Shown one piece after another: positions 9,133 through 17,863 of a stretch of 51,555 bases of DNA (position 1 is its first letter; each line of letters begins with the position of its first letter). The notes under the pieces were generated by a model. It did no database searches. It was not told the DNA's origin and worked only from the letters and a program-made list of their open reading frames with translations. The position numbers and the translations under genes were made by a program. The DNA comes from JAULUH01 sp032111745 (GTDB lineage: Bacteria; Chloroflexota; Anaerolineae; JAAEKA01): NCBI GenBank assembly GCA_032111745.1, contig JAULUH010000034.1, forward strand, positions 1 through 51,555, given 5' to 3'.

Positions 9133-10506
9133 TTGAGAACACCAATTGTTGCCCTGGTCGGGCGGCCCAATGTGGGCAAATCAACACTCTTTAATCGCAT
9201 CGCTGGCGAGCGGTTGGCTATTGTCGAGAATGTTCCGGGAACAACTCGTGACCGGCTATACGCTGACGCCGAGTGGACTGGCTCGGCATTCACTCTGGTG
9301 GATACCGGCGGTATCGAGCTGCTTGAGGGGGTGGACCGGGAAGCGCGGCGTGGTACCGCACCTCTCAGCACTGGCTCAGCAGGCTACCGCCGCGAGATTC
9401 GCAGCCAGGCTGAGATCGCCATCGATGAGGCTGACATCGTCGTCCTGCTGGTGGATGCCAAGGAGGGAGTCACTGCCGGGGACCTGGAGGTGGCCGATGT
9501 CTTGCGCCGGTCAACTAAGCCGGTGCTCCTGGCAGCCAACAAGGCCGATAACCCGGAGCGCGACCAAGCTGCTGTGGAATTCTACGAGCTGGGGTTAGGC
9601 GAGCCCCATGTTGTCTCCGCCTTGCACGGCACCGGGGTGGGCGATCTGCTAGATGTGATCGTGGCCCATCTGCCTGTGGTCGAGGAGGCTGAAGACGATG
9701 AGGATATCCTTAAGGTCGCCATTGTTGGCAAGCCAAATGTGGGCAAGTCTTCACTGCTCAACGCCTTGCTGGGCCAGGAGCGTGCCATTGTCAGCGACAT
9801 TCCCGGCACAACGCGCGATGCTATCGATACTCGGCTCGTCTGGGACGATGAAGCGGTGGTGCTGATCGATACGGCCGGCATTCGGCGGCGGGGGCACATC
9901 GAGCCCGGTATCGAGAAGTACAGTGTCATGCGTACGCTGCGCGCGGTTCAGCGAGCAGACGTGGTAGCTCTGCTTATCGACGCAACCCAAGGCGTGACAG
10001 CCCAAGACACCCACATTGCAGGCTATGTGCTTGAAGAGTGGAAGAGCATCATGATCTTGGTGAATAAGTGGGATCTCGTTGAGAAAGACTCTTACACCAC
10101 GGCCGAATTCACCCAGCGAGTACGTAGCGAGCTCAAGTTCGTCGATTATGCACCACTCCTGTTCATCTCGGCCAAGACTCACCAGCGCATCAACAAGGTA
10201 CTACCTTTGGCGCACAAGATCTTTCAGGAGCGCCAGCAGCACATCCCAACAGCCGAGCTTAACCGGCTGTTGCAGGACGCAGTCGTCCAGCACCCGCCGC
10301 CGACCAAGACAGGCAAGCGTCTTAAGTTCTTCTATGCCACCCAACCTGAGGTGTCGCCACCTACATTCGTGGTGTTTGTGAATGATAAGGAACTGGTGCA
10401 TTTCACATACCAACGATATCTCCAGAACCGGATTCGAGAAAGGTTCCCTTTTGAGGGCACGCCGCTTAAGTTGGTGTTCAAGAGCCGGGTAAGGGAGTCG
10501 CGGTAA
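9133..10506 (+). CDS. der: Ribosome-assembly GTPase Der (EngA)
   Basis: A 457-residue GTPase with two G domains in tandem, the hallmark of Der. The first P-loop is GRPNVGKST (residues 10-18) and the second GKPNVGKSS (about 199-207). Each is followed by PGTTRD switch I, DTxGI switch II and NKxD (ANKAD, VNKWD). A C-terminal KH-like domain ends the protein. Der acts in maturation of the 50S subunit. The start is a TTG at 9133 with GGAAG just upstream, 19 bp after cdaR. The first G domain has a slightly long loop after switch II (residues 62-92, Gly/Arg/Ser-rich) compared with the usual form. Confidence 0.96.
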   Translation: MRTPIVALVGRPNVGKSTLFNRIAGERLAIVENVPGTTRDRLYADAEWTGSAFTLVDTGGIELLEGVDREARRGTAPLSTGSAGYRREIRSQAEIAIDEADIVVLLVDAKEGVTAGDLEVADVLRRSTKPVLLAANKADNPERDQAAVEFYELGLGEPHVVSALHGTGVGDLLDVIVAHLPVVEEAEDDEDILKVAIVGKPNVGKSSLLNALLGQERAIVSDIPGTTRDAIDTRLVWDDEAVVLIDTAGIRRRGHIEPGIEKYSVMRTLRAVQRADVVALLIDATQGVTAQDTHIAGYVLEEWKSIMILVNKWDLVEKDSYTTAEFTQRVRSELKFVDYAPLLFISAKTHQRINKVLPLAHKIFQERQQHIPTAELNRLLQDAVVQHPPPTKTGKRLKFFYATQPEVSPPTFVVFVNDKELVHFTYQRYLQNRIRERFPFEGTPLKLVFKSRVRESR

Positions 10507-10549
10507 GCATGAACTGGTGCCAGGCACGTAGCTGTAGGGTAAGCAAGTT

Positions 10550-11545
10550 GTGACTCGGATTACTCGCGCGCAGCGCAGTCCGGGCCAGTGGCTGCGGGAT
10601 AACTGGATTGAGCTTGTATTGCTGGCTATTCTGGCTGCTGCTCTGCTATGGTCTTTTCGCATCGGCCGCGCACTGTTAGTGGCAAATCCTCCACCTACCG
10701 TGGTGCCGGCGGTTGTCCCGACTCTGGCGGCTGATGTCGGCGCCCTTTCGTTCAACAGCCAGCGGGCTATGCAATTTGTTGCCGAGCTCCAGGCACTGGG
10801 ACCTCGGCCGCCAGGTTCTCCCGCCGCCTTGGACACGGCTACACTGATCGAGCAAGAGCTGCGGCGGCAGGGCTGGGATGTGACAGTACAGGCTTTCGAG
10901 CGTGATGGCATTACGCTACGTAATGTCATCGCTCGAGCTGGCCCAGATGGCACGACCTTGCTGGTTGGTGCGCACTACGACACGCGGGCGCTAGCGGACC
11001 AGGACCCTGACTCAGACCGCCGTGGCGAGCCGGTAGCGGGCGCCAACGGGAGCGCTAGTGGGACGGCCGTGCTGCTGGAATTGGCAAGCATCCTGGACCT
11101 GGGCCTCCTCGCACGGCCGGTCGTGCTGGCCTTCTTTGATGGCGGTGACCAGGCCGGTCTGAATGGGTGGACACCTGGAGTGGGCGCTAATGAGGCCGCC
11201 GAGACCCTACGGCCAGGTGCAATGATCCTGCTTGACGCCGTCGGCGCTGAAGGTCAGCGCTTTTTGCTTGACCCGAATTCGGATCCTCAACTCAGCGGTC
11301 AACTGTGGGCGTTGGCTAGCCAACTGGGCTATGACCAGTGGTTCATTTCCCAGGCGGGGCCGCCAGTGGTGGGTGATCACCTGGCCTTTCGAGACCAGGG
11401 GGTTCCGGTAGCGGCGATTGCTGGCGCCGATTATGCTGGGCGGCATACGACCTCTGATACTGTAGATCAGGTGGACATCGCTGGCCTGGAGCGCGTGGGG
11501 CGCGTGCTGGAAGCCTATCTCAAGAGTCGTACCCTACCCCAATGA
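10550..11545 (+). CDS. M28-peptidase-like membrane protein lacking active-site acids
   Basis: A 331-residue protein with one N-terminal membrane anchor (residues 20-45), a linker rich in Pro and Val, then an M28-type (zinc aminopeptidase/glutaminyl cyclase) fold. The first zinc motif GAHYDTR is intact (His142). The usual DD-x-SG site carrying the bridging Asp reads ANGSASG here, putting Gly167 at the bridging Asp. The usual EE after FFD reads GD (Gly199, Asp200), so the general-base Glu is missing. Asp229 and His299 remain. It is therefore probably not a normal peptidase; it may bind peptides or use an altered centre. GTG start at 10550, 43 bp after der. Confidence 0.8.
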   Translation: MTRITRAQRSPGQWLRDNWIELVLLAILAAALLWSFRIGRALLVANPPPTVVPAVVPTLAADVGALSFNSQRAMQFVAELQALGPRPPGSPAALDTATLIEQELRRQGWDVTVQAFERDGITLRNVIARAGPDGTTLLVGAHYDTRALADQDPDSDRRGEPVAGANGSASGTAVLLELASILDLGLLARPVVLAFFDGGDQAGLNGWTPGVGANEAAETLRPGAMILLDAVGAEGQRFLLDPNSDPQLSGQLWALASQLGYDQWFISQAGPPVVGDHLAFRDQGVPVAAIAGADYAGRHTTSDTVDQVDIAGLERVGRVLEAYLKSRTLPQ

Positions 11546-11606
11546 TGCATCGAAGGCCCTGGGCGTTTCTATCTCTCGCTATTCTTTCACTGAACGAGGT
11601 GTTGTC

Positions 11607-12767
11607 ATGAAACCCGCCAGTAGACTTGAGAACGTTCCGATGTATGTCTTTGCCGCTCATGGCGCGCGGCTGAAGAAGCTCCAAGCCGAGGGGCTCGACA
11701 TTATCAGGCTTGACATCGGAGAGCCAGACGCTCCCCCACCGGCATTCATCATTGAGGAGCTTGCAGCGTCGGCGCATAACCCTAAACATCATGGCTATGC
11801 CGGGTACGGAGGGACACCCGAACTGAAAAAAGCCATAGCAGACTATTATCGCCGGCGCTTCGGGGTCGAGCTTGATCCGGGTCCAGAGGTTCTACCGCTG
11901 CTCGGGTCCAAGGAAGGTCTGGCCAACATTGCCCTGGCCTGGCTGGATCCCGGTGATTTGGCCATCGTGCCGGATCCTGGCTATCCTACCTATCAGATGG
12001 GCGCGAAGATGGCAGGAGCTTTCGTACACTTCACTCCGCTGGAGCAACGGCTGGGCTGGCTGCCTGACCTGCAGGCCATACCTGCGGATGCAGCTCGTCG
12101 GGCCCGGCTGATGTGGATATGCTTCCCGAACAACCCGATTGGCTCCGTTGCGCCAATGAGTTTCTATGCAGAGGCTGTGGCTTTCTGCAGGGAGCACGAT
12201 ATTTTGCTCTGCTCGGACCTGCCCTATGCCGACGTCTGCTTTGAGGGCTATCGGGCGCCCAGCGTGTTGGAGGTGCCCGGCGCCAAGGACGTGGTCTTGG
12301 AGTTCAACTCGCTTAGCAAGAGCCATCATATGGCTGGCTGGCGTGTTGGCATGGCTGTAGGCAATGCTGTGGCAGTAAAAGCCTTGTTGCAGATCAAGAG
12401 CAACGTGGACAGTGGTATTTTCCGACCGGTTCAAGATGCTGCCACCACCGCCCTGAATGCTGACGACACCTGGATGGCGGAGCGCAACGCCCAGTACCAG
12501 CGGCGTCGTGACCGGGTTCTCGAGACTGTTCGGGCCATGGGGATGGAGGCTGACACACCAAAGGCCAGTCTGTATGTATGGGCCAAGGTGCCGGAAGGGT
12601 ACACCTCCATGGGCTTGGCTGACAAAATCCTGCTGGCCACAGGGGTGAGTATCACCCCGGGAGATGCTTATGGCCCCAGTGGCGCCGGCTATGTGCGCAT
12701 CAGCATCGGCCAGGAAGACCGGCTGCTAGATGAGGCGCTGCAGCGCATGCGAACTGTGGAGCTATAG
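11607..12767 (+). CDS. Class I/II aminotransferase (PLP-dependent, LL-DAP/aspartate type)
   Basis: A 386-residue fold-type I aminotransferase. The internal-aldimine lysine is in SLSKSHHMAGWR (about residue 233), followed by the phosphate-binding Arg. The LDIGEPDAPPP N-terminal motif and the FPNNPIG motif with the substrate-binding Asn are clear. The HHMAGWR context resembles LL-diaminopimelate and related aspartate/alanine aminotransferases, but the actual amino donor cannot be fixed. ATG at 11607 with GAGGT seven nt upstream. It lies between the M28-like gene and hflX in the same direction. Confidence 0.9.
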   Translation: MKPASRLENVPMYVFAAHGARLKKLQAEGLDIIRLDIGEPDAPPPAFIIEELAASAHNPKHHGYAGYGGTPELKKAIADYYRRRFGVELDPGPEVLPLLGSKEGLANIALAWLDPGDLAIVPDPGYPTYQMGAKMAGAFVHFTPLEQRLGWLPDLQAIPADAARRARLMWICFPNNPIGSVAPMSFYAEAVAFCREHDILLCSDLPYADVCFEGYRAPSVLEVPGAKDVVLEFNSLSKSHHMAGWRVGMAVGNAVAVKALLQIKSNVDSGIFRPVQDAATTALNADDTWMAERNAQYQRRRDRVLETVRAMGMEADTPKASLYVWAKVPEGYTSMGLADKILLATGVSITPGDAYGPSGAGYVRISIGQEDRLLDEALQRMRTVEL

Positions 12768-12800
12768 GCATGCCGCTACGGCATTCTTGAGGAGGCAGAT

Positions 12801-14192
12801 CTGACTACTGATCGCTACTTCTATCCTGACCAACCAAAGGAGACTGCACTCCTGGTGGGCGTCGAATTCAAGGCGCATCCAGGAGAGTTCAGCGTCGAGG
12901 ACTCGCTCGCTGAACTGGCGCAGCTGGCCGATACGGCTGGCTTGGTAACGGTGGGGGAGGCCTACCAGCGGATCGCAGACCCCAACCCGGCCACCCTGAT
13001 CGGTTCCGGCAAGCTGGAGGAAATCATCGAGATGCGCGCGGAACTGGACGCTTCCGTGGTGCTGTTCGATGAGGAGCTTAGCCCGCGCCAGCAGCGCGAG
13101 ATAGAGAAGGCGATCAAGGACGATAATATCAAAGTCTTGGATCGCACGGCCCTGATCCTCGACATCTTCGCCAAGCATGCCCACACCAAAGAGGGCGCGT
13201 TGCAGGTCGAGTTAGCTCAGTACGAGTACCGCCTGCCGCGGCTAACCCGCGCGTGGACTCACTTGGCCCGGCAGGCCGGCGGTGGGGCGGCGCGCGGGGG
13301 AGCTGGGGGTGTGGGCTTGCGAGGCCCAGGAGAGACCCAGCTGGAGGTGGATCGCCGTGAGATCGGCCGGCGTATCGCGCACCTGCGGCATGAGCTGGAA
13401 GAGGTGCGAGCGCACCGCCAGCGCTATCGCCAGAAGCGCCGCCAGGCCGCCCTCAGCACTATCTCCCTGGTAGGCTATACCAACGCTGGCAAGAGTACCT
13501 TGCTTAACGCCCTGACCAACCTCGCCGGCCCGGAAGGCACGCGCGGGGCGGTGCTAGAGGCCGATATGCTTTTCGCAACCCTGGACCCCACGACGCGACG
13601 TGTTCGGTTGCCCGGTGGAAGGGAGGCGTTGGTCACCGACACCGTGGGATTCATTCAGAAGCTACCGACGGCGCTGGTGGCGGCGTTCCGGGCCACGCTG
13701 GAGGAGATCTCGGAGTCGGACCTCTTGGTGCACGTGGTTGACATTACACATCGTAATGCTATGCAGCAGGCGGACACCGTGGGCCAAGTGTTGCGGGAGT
13801 TGGGCATCACAGAGAAGCCCCTGGTGATCGCGCTCAACAAGGTTGACCTGCTGCCCAGTCTGGAGGGTTTGGGGAAGTCTTTTGGAGAGGAGTTTCCCAA
13901 CGCTGTGCCAATCTCTGCCGCCACAGGTTGGGGTCTCGAGGCGCTGCTAGGGCGCCTCGAGACCGTTCTCAACCGGTCGATGGTGCCAGCGGAGGTGTTG
14001 ATTCCCTATAGTGCCGGCGAGTTTGTCAATCTCTGGCACATACATGGGGTGATCGAGTTCGAGGAACACACTGCCGATGGCGTGCGACTGAGGGGCATGC
14101 TGCCTGCGCAACTGTGGGGACGTATGCAGCCTTATGATGTGACAAGGCGTCGGCCATCGGCTGGTGCCACGCCTCTGCCGCAGGAGCCATAA
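12801..14192 (+). CDS. hflX: Ribosome-associated GTPase HflX (likely CTG start)
   Basis: A 463-residue GTPase of the HflX family, which splits and rescues stalled ribosomes. Order of parts: an N-terminal HflX domain beginning with strand ETALLVGVEF, the glycine-rich linker followed by GPGETQLEVDRR, a helical region rich in Arg, then the G domain with P-loop GYTNAGKST (about residue 225), DTVGFIQKLP switch II and NKVD. The GTG at 12855 would cut off the conserved ALLVGV strand. An AGGAGG at 12790-12795 sits 5 nt before an in-frame CTG at 12801, and there is no ATG/GTG/TTG between them, so CTG is proposed. The stop lies 2 bp from the stop of the convergent gene. Confidence 0.93.
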   Translation: MTTDRYFYPDQPKETALLVGVEFKAHPGEFSVEDSLAELAQLADTAGLVTVGEAYQRIADPNPATLIGSGKLEEIIEMRAELDASVVLFDEELSPRQQREIEKAIKDDNIKVLDRTALILDIFAKHAHTKEGALQVELAQYEYRLPRLTRAWTHLARQAGGGAARGGAGGVGLRGPGETQLEVDRREIGRRIAHLRHELEEVRAHRQRYRQKRRQAALSTISLVGYTNAGKSTLLNALTNLAGPEGTRGAVLEADMLFATLDPTTRRVRLPGGREALVTDTVGFIQKLPTALVAAFRATLEEISESDLLVHVVDITHRNAMQQADTVGQVLRELGITEKPLVIALNKVDLLPSLEGLGKSFGEEFPNAVPISAATGWGLEALLGRLETVLNRSMVPAEVLIPYSAGEFVNLWHIHGVIEFEEHTADGVRLRGMLPAQLWGRMQPYDVTRRRPSAGATPLPQEP

Positions 14193-14194
14193 CG

Positions 14195-16045
14195 TTACTG
14201 CTGGATATAGTTGGCCTTGACCAGCTCCAGTTCGGGGATATCAGGAATCACCGGCTCTACCAACCATGACCCAAAGAACGCGTCTAGATCCTGTCCACTG
14301 ATCTCCGTTGCCACATCGAGAAATTCCGCAGTAGAAGCTGTGCCACCGCCGAAGCGATCCACGTAAGTACGTAGGATTTTGAAGAATACTCCGTCACCGA
14401 CTTTCAGTCGTAGAGCATGAAGAGCTAGAGCACCACGGTCGTAAGCGCCCGGTGTGTAAAGACTTCCGGCGTCTTGCACGCCGGCCGGTGGTGGTGCCAG
14501 CTTCTCAATCAGGCCAGAGGTGTCGGGGAGGCTCTCTGGCTCGTCCTGGCCTGCAAGCAGGGCGTTGAAGCGCGCGTAGTCAGGCGTGTCAAGGACGAAA
14601 ACTTCAAAAGGGATTTCTTCCAGTACAGGCTGCAATTGGCGGTTGGACATGCCCTCCTCGGGCACTAGGGCCAGGGCTTCCGCCATGATAGCCTCCTCGA
14701 CCGGTTCTGTGGCTCCCAGCTCGATCAAAGCCTGCACCTGGTCGCGGCTAAGGGTGGCTTCAGCCGTCTGGGTGAGGTCCAGGAAATTGGGCAGTGCCAT
14801 CTTAGGTATGCGTTGGATGCCCATAAGTCCCTCAAACGTTACCTTCACCCATTGATCGAGGGCATTTCGTCCACCGGCGTGCTCTGTCCACAGCGCCTCG
14901 CCATACCTGGCGAAGCTTTCTTTGAGCCAGATGTCTCGCCAATCGGCTATGCTGACATGGTTTCCAAACCACTGATTGGTAAGCTCGCGAACTACCAGTT
15001 GCTCGGAGGTGCCAAGCCCAAACACCGCTCGCGTTTGGGCCTCCTGAGTTAGGCCTACGGGGACGCCCACCATAATGTTGCCGGCCGCCTCAAAGGGATA
15101 GGGCCCAAATTTCTCGCTGAGAACTTCGATCATCTCTCCAAAGCGTTTGAACGGAGCCTGCTGCTCCTCAGAACTCCCCTCTGCAAGATAATTGACGATA
15201 TCCAGGCCACTGGGCCCTTTCTGTTCCTCAGTGGTGAACTGATCAATGTTGACACTGGCCAGGTAGCTTGCCATGGGCTCGGTGGCGACAAATTCGAAAG
15301 TGCGCCTGCCGCCATCATCAGCGTTGCTGGGCTCCTGTGGTACCCCATTTGCTGCTACGTTGTAGGGCTCGGGCACCGTGATGCGAAACGTGTAACTGGC
15401 CTTATCGCTGGGATGATTATTGTTTGGGAACCAGCCCTTAGCCGCAATGGGTTCTCCCATGACGAAGACGCCTCCGTCGTAAGGGGTCCAGCCGCCGGCG
15501 ACGCCCTCGACCCGCGTTGGTTTCCCCGCATACGAGACTGCCACCGTGAACGCCTGTCCGGCCGTGATCCCTGTGTCAGGTGAGATGCTCAGCTCTGATC
15601 CATCAAGAGAGCTGTATGCTGTTTCACCATCAACCGTAACGTCGGTCACGTCCATGCCGAGGAAGTCTAGATTGAAGGTACTCAGATTCTCAGTAGCTTG
15701 GATCTCCAGTGTGGCCTTGGCTTCGATGGTACCAGCTTGGGGATCCCATGTGATGTCAAGATCATAGTGTTGGACATCGATGCCACCGTTTCCTTCCTCG
15801 GGGAAGATGGAGTCGCCTAAACCGGCAGCGCCGGGATGGAAGCTGGTGGATGGGGGCGTCCCTTGCGGGGAAGACTCTCCGGCGCCGGCCGGGCTCGCGG
15901 TAGGCGCGTTTTCCACGTTCTCGGTGCTGGCTTGAGGATCCTCGGCGGGTGCAGCTGGGACCTGGCAGGCGCCGGAGAGCAGGCCAGCCGCCAGTAGCAC
16001 GATGCACAAGATACGCTTTGTGGACGCTGTGTGGCCGTAAAGCAT
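14195..16045 (-). CDS. M1-aminopeptidase-like lipoprotein with lost zinc ligands
   Basis: A 616-residue lipoprotein. A signal peptide with lipobox LSGAC puts the lipidated Cys at residue 27, followed by a Pro/Ala/Ser linker to about residue 85. The N-terminal beta domain and the catalytic-like domain of M1 (gluzincin) aminopeptidases follow. The HExxH zinc motif is RELTN (353-357): both His are replaced, while Glu354, the following QWFGN and the third ligand Glu376 in WLKESFARYGE keep the normal spacing. The C-terminal part still has YDRGALALHALR. It is thus an exported, probably non-catalytic M1 homologue that may bind peptides. The ATG at 16045 has GAGGAG seven nt upstream and directly precedes the signal peptide. 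Confidence 0.85.
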   Translation of the reverse strand: MLYGHTASTKRILCIVLLAAGLLSGACQVPAAPAEDPQASTENVENAPTASPAGAGESSPQGTPPSTSFHPGAAGLGDSIFPEEGNGGIDVQHYDLDITWDPQAGTIEAKATLEIQATENLSTFNLDFLGMDVTDVTVDGETAYSSLDGSELSISPDTGITAGQAFTVAVSYAGKPTRVEGVAGGWTPYDGGVFVMGEPIAAKGWFPNNNHPSDKASYTFRITVPEPYNVAANGVPQEPSNADDGGRRTFEFVATEPMASYLASVNIDQFTTEEQKGPSGLDIVNYLAEGSSEEQQAPFKRFGEMIEVLSEKFGPYPFEAAGNIMVGVPVGLTQEAQTRAVFGLGTSEQLVVRELTNQWFGNHVSIADWRDIWLKESFARYGEALWTEHAGGRNALDQWVKVTFEGLMGIQRIPKMALPNFLDLTQTAEATLSRDQVQALIELGATEPVEEAIMAEALALVPEEGMSNRQLQPVLEEIPFEVFVLDTPDYARFNALLAGQDEPESLPDTSGLIEKLAPPPAGVQDAGSLYTPGAYDRGALALHALRLKVGDGVFFKILRTYVDRFGGGTASTAEFLDVATEISGQDLDAFFGSWLVEPVIPDIPELELVKANYIQQ

Positions 16046-16115
16046 CAAGAAACTCCTCGTGAAGGTACGGTGGGGGAGTGGCGCTTCGACAGAAGAATGC
16101 CGCACCATGGTGGTC

Positions 16116-16144
16116 ATTGTATCCCGGCTGCACAGATGTCGCAA
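16116..16144 (-). promoter_or_regulatory. Promoter of the M1-like lipoprotein gene
   Basis: On the minus strand TTGCGA (16139-16144) and TACAAT (16116-16121) are spaced by 17 bp. The start would be near 16109, leaving a leader of about 60 nt before the ATG at 16045. Confidence 0.5.
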
Positions 16145-16861
16145 GTCGCCAGTGCGTGCCACACGCGAGCGCGGGATATGGAATGTTTTCCATAGGAACC
16201 ATCCCGGCAAATGGGGAAGGGCGTGGCGGAAGGCTTGTGCGTTACTTGAAGAGCGTTAGCGTTATCTCGCACAAGCATAATGGGAAGTCTCCGGATGGAT
16301 AAGGAATGGGGGAGTGTGGAGAGGCGGCCGTGCATACTATTGACATAATGCAACTCTGGGGTCTCGTGAGTGGGATAGGGGAAGAGGAAGAGATTTCGGA
16401 TCTAGACGGAGTTTAGCTCGGGGCGAGGAGCGGTAGACCACGGGCGGTTGCGGTGACCAAGGCCTGGCTGAAGGTTGCCAAAAATCTATAGCAGGTGTAG
16501 TGATGCTGAGGAATTGCAGGCATGCAAGAACCAGGATCACGAGCCACAGCACAGGCCAGGCGGCGGCAGAGGTGGCAGCAGGGCTCAGGAGCTCAGGCGA
16601 GGAGTCTGAGCGCTAGATGGGCTGTGATGCCTATATACACACTATAAATGTTATGTACTTGTCACGACTCGAGCCGGGCCTGATCCGTCAGCCCCTAGGA
16701 TTTGCAGCACGAGTGTCGTGCAGGTGGCGCGGCGGAAACCGCAATTCCGGGATGCACGCCCTGTGGACCTGAGACGCCCGGCAGGAACTCAACCGACGGC
16801 TCGTGGCCTGCCCGCGCTACCGCACAGCAACGAGGCCCCGAACAACGGCGCAGATTTGGTT

Positions 16862-16931
16862 TTTCGCATAGCCTGCGGCAGCGGTCAAAGAAGGAAGGAT
16901 CGAACAGGCTGTATGCAATTGCTATGCGAAA
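16862..16931. repeat. 11-bp inverted repeat in the non-coding region
   Basis: TTTCGCATAGC (16862-16872) is perfectly inverted as GCTATGCGAAA (16921-16931), enclosing 48 nt. The inner part can also pair GCCTG with CAGGC (about 16871-16875 and 16905-16909). It could be a structured RNA, a small non-autonomous element or a relic. Confidence 0.55.
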
Positions 16932-17042
16932 TTATAACCCGGTTGCGTGTTTGCAGGAATTGTGGTTTGCAGAGGCTAGTCTTGTCGAGCGGCATGGCAT
17001 CGGTGGTGGCGTTTTTGGCGCCTCAGGGAAGCCACTGCCACC

Positions 17043-17069
17043 TATAGAGCGCTTCTGCCCCGCTCTATA
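17043..17069. repeat. 9-bp palindromic hairpin
   Basis: TATAGAGCG (17043-17051) and CGCTCTATA (17061-17069) are perfect complements around a 9-nt loop. No T-run follows, so it is not a typical terminator. It might be a protein binding site or part of an RNA. Confidence 0.5.
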
Positions 17070-17744
17070 ACTCCCTCCCTGTTATGGTGGGCACCTATGG
17101 CCCAGATATTGACGAGCAATGGGCTTGCCGCGAAGGCCGGGGAGCCAGACCGTTGTGCCGTCAAGGTGGGTTGCCTGTGGATTCGATAGCCCTTGAGCGT
17201 GAGGCTCGCCAGGTAGTCCCGATCGAAGTGTTATGTTAACTATCTCGATCAAGCCGGCGATGACCATGATTACGCCAGCGATCAGGCCTGGGAGCAATCG
17301 GATATTCGGCATGGTTCAGAAGCCATGCGAATCGGCAGGAAACACCTTTACAATTGGATGAGCGCTGGTCCTGTCAGCAGACAAGGGCAGGCAGTCTAGC
17401 TACGTTTGGCTGGGCCATGGTGAGCTAGCTTGGTGGCTGGCTAGATGGCAGGAAAGCCCAGGCGTTCGAACCAGTCGTCGGATCCCGGGTTGATCCCTGC
17501 GATTTGGTAAGGGCTCTGGCCACAACGCTTGCCCTCAGGTGCTGTGGTGGTTGCGCAAGGTCTTGACGAAGTCTTGAACCCGCGGTGGAATTACCAGTAG
17601 AGATGTCTTGGCATGACTTCGCTGTAGGTACCAAGATCTCAAGTCAACTATACCCTGAGGGAGCAGAAGACGGTGGCTTCAGCCTTGAACGGAAGCGGGA
17701 CCACGGCACCAAGTGGCACTTGACGCTATACTTGGAGACACGTT

Positions 17745-17772
17745 TTGTCGCACGCCCTCTATGTGATACAAT
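17745..17772 (+). promoter_or_regulatory. Extended -10 promoter of the S41 protease pair
   Basis: TTGTCG (17745-17750), a 16-bp spacer and TACAAT (17767-17772), with TG one base before the -10 (17764-17765). The start would be near 17779, about 85 nt before the ATG at 17864. Confidence 0.55.
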
Positions 17773-17863
17773 GCTACATAGAAATTGCGTCAGAGACCTG
17801 GAAACGAGATGCCGCCGTGCATCTCTATTTTGTGAAAGGCCATGAACAGGTTCCTGTTGAGGC

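Larger units (their letters stand above)
16046..17863. other. 1.8-kb region with no convincing gene
   Basis: Apart from two promoters, I find no convincing gene here. Two overlapping plus frames at 16702-17070 (about 110-120 residues) have no ribosome binding site, no motif and mixed composition. A minus-strand frame at 17082-17312 (76 residues) begins with one convincing hydrophobic helix (AGVIMVIAGLIEIV) and then looks random; it could be the remains of a membrane-protein gene. An AT-rich patch lies at 16630-16660. Inverted repeats are listed separately. The region divides the divergent M1-like and S41 protease genes. Confidence 0.6.

Noticed and set aside
16340..16368. TTGACA on the plus strand at 16340 as a promoter
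   Set aside because: No -10 element at 16-18 bp downstream and no gene following within 1.4 kb.
16702..17070. Two overlapping plus-strand open frames of about 110-120 residues
   Set aside because: No ribosome binding site, no motif, and composition like random GC-rich DNA; perfect hairpins fall inside them.
17260..17277. An 18-base stretch, ATGACCATGATTACGCCA, identical to the start of the pUC lacZ-alpha gene as I remember it
   Set aside because: Flanking bases on both sides do not match vector sequence, no polylinker follows, and the stretch encodes part of a hydrophobic helix on the minus strand. Probably chance, but a vector screen of 17200-17340 would settle it.
17440..17500. A T-arm-like GGTTCGAAC on the minus strand, suggesting a tRNA
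   Set aside because: The flanking bases do not form a T stem, and no acceptor or anticodon stem could be built.
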